From Candidatus Brocadiaceae bacterium (GTDB taxonomy: Bacteria > Planctomycetota > Brocadiia > Brocadiales > Brocadiaceae), in contig JANLHY010000120.1 in NCBI GenBank assembly GCA_024653795.1, forward strand, positions 1-10,271: 10,271 bases of DNA, read 5' to 3'. Of this stretch, positions 6,536-10,271 are shown in pieces; the stretch's first letter is position 1; every line of letters starts with the position of its first letter. Position numbers and translations under genes: made by a program. The notes beneath the pieces are model-generated. The model saw nothing but the letters and a program-made list of their open reading frames with translations, did not search any database and was not told the origin of the DNA.

Positions 6536-6556
6536 ATGTTCAGGAAATTCAATCTT
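6536..6556. repeat. 21-nt repeat ATGTTCAGGAAATTCAATCT(T), copy 1
   Basis: It recurs at 8332-8352 and 8416-8436 with one to three differences. Here it lies just upstream of the fliD ribosome-binding site and 29 nt before the 56-nt repeat, the same order as the third copy. Confidence 0.8.
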
Positions 6557-6585
6557 TTCCCCGATCGAAGTCGAGGACAAGTGTG

Positions 6586-6641
6586 ATTCCCCTCTAAAAA
6601 GAGGGGATAAAGGGGTGTGTAAGTTTGCCGCAGCACACCCC
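6586..6641. repeat. 56-nt dispersed repeat, copy 1
   Basis: It matches 8442-8497 with about three differences. It contains the hairpin CCCCTCT/AGAGGGG (short A-rich loop) and a second hairpin, GGGGTGTG/CACACCCC. Its last bases (CCCC) also begin element copy B, so the two elements abut or are nested. Confidence 0.88.
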
Positions 6642-6816
6642 ATAAGCGCTAACTTAAAATAACGGATCAATTTAACCGTGTATTGAATAACGAATATCGA
6701 ACAAGGAATTTCGAATTATGAGGTTTTCTTATCCTTCGACATTCATTATTCCTTGTTCGATATTCGTTATTGGATTTCATGTAAAAAATATCAAAAACAA
6801 CTTAGCGCTTATGGGG
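6638..6816. repeat. Palindromic dispersed element, copy B, with 15-bp terminal inverted repeats
   Basis: The ends 6638-6652 and 6802-6816 are a perfect 15-bp inverted repeat (CCCCATAAGCGCTAA). Inside, 6686-6709 and 6748-6771 form a perfect 24-bp inverted repeat around a 38-nt spacer. The right half matches the left half of copy A in reverse orientation. It codes for nothing. A symmetric non-coding element with matching ends suggests a MITE-like origin. It sits between the flagellin terminator and fliD. Confidence 0.85.
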
Positions 6817-6833
6817 ATAAACCACCCGCGCTA

Positions 6834-6855
6834 CTCTTCCGACTCGTTTGGGTTA
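6834..6855. repeat. 22-nt motif CTCTT(C/A)CGACTCGTT(T/C)GGGTTA flanking the palindromic elements
   Basis: Its reverse complement is at 1578-1599 with two mismatches. In both places it lies just outside an end of the palindromic element, so it may be part of a larger ancestral element or a preferred insertion target. Confidence 0.65.
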
Positions 6856-6870
6856 GGGGCATCCTAAAAC

Positions 6871-6909
6871 AAAAAAATCGGGGATGGGTTATTAACGGCG
6901 CCCATCCCC
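6871..6909 (-). terminator. Intrinsic terminator of flagellin
   Basis: On the - strand a perfect 9-bp stem (GGGGATGGG/CCCATCCCC, 6901-6909 with 6880-6888) with a 12-nt loop is followed by GATTTTTTT. It begins 16 nt after the flagellin stop, so flagellin is probably monocistronic and fliD needs its own promoter or readthrough. Confidence 0.93.
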
Positions 6910-6924
6910 AGTTTAAAACTTACC

Positions 6925-7836
6925 TTATCTGAAGAGACTTAATATAGCTTGTGGTCCCGAGTTTGCCTGAGCAAGCATGGCGCTAGCGGTCTGTTGCAAT
7001 ATCTGCAACTTGGTTGAATTTAATTGTTCATAAGCCATGTCGGCATCCTCGATACGACTCCTCGCTGCCTCAGTATTCGTCTTGGCTATAGTCAAGCTTG
7101 TCTCCTGATACGTTAACCTGTTCACTATTGACCCAATGTAGCTCAATGACTCAGACACATCGGCAATTGCGGTATCTATCCTACTCATTAATAGCTGGGC
7201 TGACGCTGATGAACCCACTATTGAACCTGCAAGTGTGCCAGTAGAGACCGTTACATTCAAGCCGCTAGAAGAAAAACCTTTGGTTGTAGCGCCAGAATCA
7301 AAGCTGACGTTAGCCTTTGCAAGCAAATCAAACTTCAGGATATCATTTGTGCTACTTGCCCCTGCGCCAATTTGGAACTTAAATAAAACAGCACTGGATG
7401 CGCCGGTTGTAGCATTGCCACTGAATATTGATTTGTCGTTCCACGTGGCCTGATTAACTTCAAGGTCAACCTGATTGGTTAATTTTACCAGTTCTCCCTT
7501 AATGGCAGTACGCTCTGCAGTGCCCAGTGAATCATCGGCTGCCTGAGTGGCTTTCGTCTTCATTTGCGTCAGAATGTCAACAATGTTACCCAAGTGTCCT
7601 TCCGCAACTGCGACAAGATTCTTAGCAGAACCGATGTTGTTTAATGCCTGGCCAAGGCCCTCTGCACGGGCGTTAAACTTTTTGGCAATTGTATACCCAG
7701 CAGCATCGTCTGCTGCGTTATTAATTCTTTTACCTGTTGCCAGCCTTAATTGAGCGACAGACAGTTTACTATCAATGTCGTTCAACGACCTTAATGCATT
7801 TAACGCATTAATGTTGGTATTAATTCTTGCACCCAT
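6925..7836 (-). CDS. fliC: Flagellin
   Basis: A 303-residue filament subunit, short compared with the roughly 500 of Salmonella. The conserved N-terminal D0/D1 (MGARINTNINALNALRSLND, then LRLATGKRINNAADDAAGY at 30-48) and C-terminal D1/D0 (TNTEAARSRIEDADMAYE, ending QAILSLFR) are complete. The middle (about 140-215) is small and rich in Ser and Thr, the part exposed on the filament and the usual site of O-glycosylation. In the D1 stretch that TLR5 recognises in Salmonella (LQRVRELAVQ) this protein has LTQMKTKATQ, without that arginine pattern. The ATG at 7836 has an ideal AAGGAGG with 7 nt spacing. Expression is from a sigma-28 promoter at 7973-7999, with a leader that looks CsrA-controlled, and ends at a strong terminator. 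Confidence 0.98.
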   Translation of the reverse strand: MGARINTNINALNALRSLNDIDSKLSVAQLRLATGKRINNAADDAAGYTIAKKFNARAEGLGQALNNIGSAKNLVAVAEGHLGNIVDILTQMKTKATQAADDSLGTAERTAIKGELVKLTNQVDLEVNQATWNDKSIFSGNATTGASSAVLFKFQIGAGASSTNDILKFDLLAKANVSFDSGATTKGFSSSGLNVTVSTGTLAGSIVGSSASAQLLMSRIDTAIADVSESLSYIGSIVNRLTYQETSLTIAKTNTEAARSRIEDADMAYEQLNSTKLQILQQTASAMLAQANSGPQAILSLFR

Positions 7837-7842
7837 TTTTAA

Positions 7843-7852
7843 ACCTCCTTGT
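7843..7852 (-). promoter_or_regulatory. Flagellin Shine-Dalgarno overlapping a CsrA-like site (ACAAGGAGGT)
   Basis: On the - strand ACAAGGAGGT differs at one position from the CsrA/RsmA core ACARGGAUGU and contains the ribosome-binding site. CsrA bound here would block translation. No csrA or fliW lies in the window, so the protein is inferred. Confidence 0.55.
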
Positions 7853-7862
7853 TTTAATGTTT

Positions 7863-7884
7863 TTCCCGTATTCCATGACGGGAA
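7863..7884 (-). promoter_or_regulatory. Leader hairpin with GGA in the loop (second CsrA-like site)
   Basis: A 7-bp stem, TTCCCGT/ACGGGAA, presents the loop CATGGAAT on the flagellin mRNA. The loop GGA is about 26 nt upstream of the GGA in the Shine-Dalgarno, a distance one CsrA dimer can bridge. B. subtilis hag has the same two-site arrangement. It may also simply stabilise the 5' end. Confidence 0.5.
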
Positions 7885-7972
7885 GAAACTAATCCATGCT
7901 TCGATATAAATTACAATAATTTAAGAGCCTGACTAGTCTGGTCTTTAAACTTTTCTACGGTACCTGTTTTAA

Positions 7973-7999
7973 TTATCGGCAGAAAGTATAATAAGTTTA
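7973..7999 (-). promoter_or_regulatory. Sigma-28 (FliA) promoter of flagellin
   Basis: On the - strand TAAA (7996-7999), a spacer of exactly 15 nt, and GCCGATAA (7973-7980) match the FliA consensus at every core position. The predicted start near 7966 gives a leader of about 130 nt. Confidence 0.93.
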
Positions 8000-8062
8000 A
8001 TGTTTTTTTAAAAATATTGTTATCAGTTTCATATGTCAGACCGTAATCTCAGGTTTCAATTT
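8000..8062. other. AT-rich stretch upstream of the flagellin promoter
   Basis: No gene or recognised site is seen between the sigma-28 promoter and the first 88-nt repeat unit. Confidence 0.5.
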
Positions 8063-8150
8063 TTAGGCCTGAAAGGCCGTTAGGATATAGCAGGGGGTGA
8101 AGCCCCCTGAAATTGAATAACAAAAAACATAAGCCCCAAAAGGGCGAAAG
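8063..8150 (+). repeat. Structured 88-nt repeat unit 1
   Basis: It begins TTAGGCC and contains three hairpins: GGCCT/AGGCC with a GAA loop (8066-8078), CAGGGGG/CCCCCTG with a TGAAG loop (8091-8109), and GCCC/GGGC (8133-8145), followed by GAAAG. It aligns without gaps to the reverse complement of 8228-8315 over the full 88 nt. Paired changes keep the first two stems intact, so the folded form is what is conserved. Confidence 0.88.
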
Positions 8151-8152
8151 GG

Positions 8153-8182
8153 CATTTTGTTTTTCGTGCTCAATACAAAATG
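8153..8182. repeat. Central stem between the two 88-nt units
   Basis: CATTTTGT (8153-8160) and ACAAAATG (8175-8182) are a perfect 8-bp inverted repeat in the 77-nt stretch between the units, near the middle of the roughly 250-bp imperfect palindrome that they form together. Confidence 0.6.
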
Positions 8183-8227
8183 AATTCCTGGAAAGGCACA
8201 TGTCCCGGCCATGATAAGCATCCTTTT

Positions 8228-8315
8228 CTTTCGCCCCTCCGGGGCTGGTTATCCTTTTACTTCTTTAACCAGGGGCTTCACCCCTGGCTATATGCTTTCT
8301 GCCCTTCGGGCCTAA
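8228..8315 (-). repeat. Structured 88-nt repeat unit 2, inverted
   Basis: On the - strand it reads TTAGGCCCGAAGGGC, then ATATAGCCAGGGGTGAAGCC and so on, ending GGGGCGAAAG. Hairpins lie at 8301-8311 (GCCC/GGGC), 8269-8287 (CCAGGGG/CCCCTGG) and 8233-8245 (GCCCC/GGGGC). It is of equal length to unit 1 and in opposite orientation. Confidence 0.88.
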
Positions 8316-8331
8316 GGTAGTTTTAATGTTC

Positions 8332-8352
8332 ATGTTCAGGAATTTCAATCTT
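8332..8352. repeat. 21-nt repeat, copy 2
   Basis: ATGTTCAGGAATTTCAATCT(T), running directly into the 30-bp palindrome at 8352. Confidence 0.8.
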
Positions 8353-8381
8353 GTAGGGGCAATTCATGAATTGCCCCTACA
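8352..8381. repeat. Perfect 30-bp palindrome, GGGGCAATTCATGAATTGCCCC type
   Basis: A perfect palindrome with TGTAGGGG outer arms. It shares the AATTCATGAATT centre with 3673-3704, and the outer stem differs by a compensated C/G swap. It lies between two copies of the 21-nt repeat. Confidence 0.92.
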
Positions 8382-8415
8382 TACAAATCAAAATAGTCGC
8401 CGCAGGCCTAATTCA

Positions 8416-8436
8416 ATGTTTAGGAATTTCAATCTT
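8416..8436. repeat. 21-nt repeat, copy 3
   Basis: ATGTTTAGGAATTTCAATCT(T), 5 nt before the second 56-nt repeat. Confidence 0.8.
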
Positions 8437-8441
8437 TTATA

Positions 8442-8517
8442 ATTCCCCTCTAAAAAGAGGGGATAAAGGGGTGTGTAGGTTTGCTGCAACACACCCCCAG
8501 CCCCTCTTTCTAGAGGG
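8442..8517. repeat. 56-nt dispersed repeat, copy 2, with an extra hairpin
   Basis: Bases 8442-8497 match 6586-6641. The copy continues into CAG and a further CCCCTCT-TTCT-AGAGGGG hairpin ending at 8517, so the whole is a nearly symmetric hairpin array around a GGTTTGCTGCA centre. The repeats lie just past the end of the TPR-GT2 gene. Confidence 0.85.
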
Positions 8518-8530
8518 GAGCTTAAAAGCC

Positions 8531-8545
8531 GCTGCCGAAGGCAGC
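8531..8545 (-). terminator. Possible weak terminator of the TPR-GT2 gene
   Basis: On the - strand GCTGCC-TTC-GGCAGC forms a tight stem 5 nt after the stop codon, followed by GGCTTTTAAG. The run of four T is short and delayed, so termination may be inefficient; the hairpin may instead be repeat-derived. Confidence 0.4.
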
Positions 8546-8550
8546 CTAAT

Positions 8551-10271
8551 TTAAATCTGCAGCAGATTGTTTTTGAATTTCTTCTCCAGGGAAATAAGGT
8601 TTTGTGAGGCGTAATGACAGGCGGGGTCTAATTCAAGCGCTGCCTTGAGTCCGATTATTGCAGATTCTAATTTGCCCAATCTGGCGTAACAAATGGCAAT
8701 AGTAGCAATTACATTGGCATCAACAGGTGTGATTTCAAGGTATCTTTCCAGCAACTCGATGGCAGTGGCGTGGTCTTCTATTTCTATGCAGAGATTTCCC
8801 AGTTTGAGGTACGTGCTAGTATCTGTTGGATTTGAAGTGAGCGTGTTTTGGATGAATTTAATTACGCTCTGCCGGTCACCATTTTTAAATTTAATCCTTT
8901 CCATAAGGCATGTAAGTTCCAAATTATCTGAATTAGAAGAAGTTATTGTTTTCAAAGCCTCTTCTGCCTCTTTAACCTGGTTTGTTTGCAATAATAAATT
9001 TACTAAAAATATATGTGCATTTAAATCGTTGCTGTTTTTTTTGATCAGTTGTTTGAAGGTATGGATAGCTTCATGTGCTTTTCCCTGCATAATTTGTGCT
9101 TTTCCCATCAAGAGGCATATCAAGTGATTAGCAATACCCAGTTTTATAGCGGTATTAGTGATATTTTCAGCCTCTTGAAAGCGATTTTGGGAGATATGGA
9201 GGTGTGCAAGGTTTGAGTAGTACAATGATTCATTATTGTTTAGTTCGATAGCCTTTTTGTAAGCCGGTTCTGCCTTACTAAGAACTCCAAGACGATTGTA
9301 ACATTCTCCGATATTGTTATATGCCTTATGTTCATAATAATAGGTATCTACAATACGAATGTTAAAGGCAGGGTTTTTGTTTTCTTTGTCTTTTATAACA
9401 AGATATCTTTTAAAATAATTTATAGCATCATCAAATTCTCCCTTCCTTGATAATATATCTCCCATAACATATAAAACATCTAACGAATCGGGATTCTCGC
9501 TGATTGCGTCTCTGCAGAGTTCTTCTGCCCTATTTATTTGATTTGTGTTCAGCAAGGCATACGCAAGGTCAATGTAAATCCTAAGCCTTTGGTTCCTGTG
9601 ATCAATGTCTGTCTGCGATACGGGTACATTTAATCCTTTTTCTCCTAATTCAATAACTTTATCAAAGTCATATTCGTTCCTATAGTTTCGAATTAGGTTT
9701 GCCAGGGCAAAGATATTGTTAGGGTTGCCAGCCACTTGCTTTCTCAAAAGATCTCCGGTCCTTTTGTATTTTTTTTGCATTTCGTCTGTAGATAAGTTGT
9801 ATCCATAGTGATAGAGTCTTGTTTCTGACGGCATGGCATTACCATCCAGAATAAGTTGATTGTGCACAATACCTTCATAGTGCGCCTTTCCTCTGCGAAA
9901 TACCCTTGAATAGTAATGTTTTGATTGGCCGCCAGGAAGTTCGCTGTAGATAGCAACGTATATTGCATTATAGGAATCAGTTTGTATTAACTTATGAAGT
10001 AAAGGTATATCAGTCTGTTCAAGCGCCTCATCAGCATCAATTTGGAGAATCCAATCGCAGGTTGCATAGCTCAGGGAATGGTTCCGCGCTTCACTAAAAC
10101 TGTTGCGCCAGGGGTGATGATATACTTTAGCGCCGAAGGATTGTGCAATTTCAACGGTTTTATCTGTCGAACCAGTATCGACAATAATAATTTCATCTAC
10201 GGTGTCTTTAATACTTTTCAAACACTGAGCCAAAAATTTCTCTTCGTTCTTAACGATCATACACGCGGAGA
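8551..10271 (-). CDS. TPR-repeat glycosyltransferase, GT2 family (5' end outside window)
   Basis: The visible Met at 10260 is preceded in frame by Ser-Ala-Cys up to the window edge. Since the family begins (L/I)S-x-CMIVKNEE, the true start lies outside. Counting from that Met, residues 1-105 form the nucleotide-sugar domain: MIVKNEEKFL, VDEIIIVDTGSTD (21-33) and the metal-binding DAD at 75-77 (ILQIDADEAL), with the acceptor-side EGIVHNQ at 129-135. The remaining 380 or so residues are about ten TPR units (for example 275-290, 314-340, 345-375, 517-547). No membrane segment is seen. GT2-TPR proteins of this kind occur beside flagellin genes in many bacteria and some glycosylate flagellin; the position upstream of flagellin on the same strand supports that role here, but the substrate is inferred. 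Confidence 0.92.
   Translation of the reverse strand, partial: SACMIVKNEEKFLAQCLKSIKDTVDEIIIVDTGSTDKTVEIAQSFGAKVYHHPWRNSFSEARNHSLSYATCDWILQIDADEALEQTDIPLLHKLIQTDSYNAIYVAIYSELPGGQSKHYYSRVFRRGKAHYEGIVHNQLILDGNAMPSETRLYHYGYNLSTDEMQKKYKRTGDLLRKQVAGNPNNIFALANLIRNYRNEYDFDKVIELGEKGLNVPVSQTDIDHRNQRLRIYIDLAYALLNTNQINRAEELCRDAISENPDSLDVLYVMGDILSRKGEFDDAINYFKRYLVIKDKENKNPAFNIRIVDTYYYEHKAYNNIGECYNRLGVLSKAEPAYKKAIELNNNESLYYSNLAHLHISQNRFQEAENITNTAIKLGIANHLICLLMGKAQIMQGKAHEAIHTFKQLIKKNSNDLNAHIFLVNLLLQTNQVKEAEEALKTITSSNSDNLELTCLMERIKFKNGDRQSVIKFIQNTLTSNPTDTSTYLKLGNLCIEIEDHATAIELLERYLEITPVDANVIATIAICYARLGKLESAIIGLKAALELDPACHYASQNLISLEKKFKNNLLQI

Noticed and set aside
6516..6640. Sigma-28 or sigma-54 promoter for fliD
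   Set aside because: Neither TAAA-N15-GCCGATAA nor TGGCAC-N5-TTGC is present on the - strand here; the space is filled by repeat sequence.
6455..6670. 71-codon open frame on the - strand upstream of fliD
   Set aside because: It overlaps the fliD start in another frame and is made of the 56-nt repeat (LHTPLSPLFRGES).
8366..8554. 62-codon open frame on the + strand
   Set aside because: It is the translation of the 30-bp palindrome and the 56-nt repeat, typical of repeat-derived false genes.

Overview
The window carries the end of an iron-uptake locus, a flagellar filament cluster, two tetratricopeptide (TPR) glycosyltransferases, and an unusually dense set of dispersed palindromic repeats in the gaps. 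The moderately AT-rich composition, a compact flagellin, a FeoB of the GLGC/PCSAQ type and the repeat-rich spacers would fit an environmental bacterium such as a Planctomycetota (anammox-like, Brocadiales) or a deltaproteobacterial/Nitrospirota lineage. This is a guess from gene style; no rRNA or other marker is present to settle it.

Layout on the + strand: the C-terminal part of feoB (cut by the left window edge), an RseC-like redox membrane protein 3 nt behind it, a 378-nt spacer filled mostly by a palindromic element (copy A), then a TPR plus GT4 glycosyltransferase. Its stop overlaps the start of a decayed four-helix-bundle (S23-like) gene lying between inverted heptamer repeats. Further hairpins and a 140-bp MITE-like element follow.

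Layout on the - strand, in transcription order from the right: a large GT2 plus TPR glycosyltransferase (5' end outside the window), a 700-nt spacer with structured repeats and the flagellin promoter, flagellin, its terminator, a second repeat cluster (copy B), then fliD, a FliT/FlgN-like chaperone gene and fliS. FliD caps the filament, FliS is the expected flagellin chaperone and the middle protein is probably the FliD chaperone. The two glycosyltransferases may decorate the Ser/Thr-rich middle of flagellin, which is inference from position and domain make-up.

Regulation is clearest for flagellin: a textbook sigma-28 promoter (TAAA-N15-GCCGATAA), a leader of about 130 nt with a GGA-loop hairpin plus an ACAAGGAGGT Shine-Dalgarno (the two-site layout of CsrA-controlled hag leaders), and a strong intrinsic terminator.

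The most unusual content is the repeats. There are two 88-nt inverted units whose differences include three compensatory base-pair changes; a hairpin family with a fixed CG(A/G)GGACG core and changing stems; palindromes built on GGCAATTCATGAATTGCC with a compensatory change; a palindromic element whose core has a 7-nt period; and repeats that supply the C-terminal codons of two host genes.
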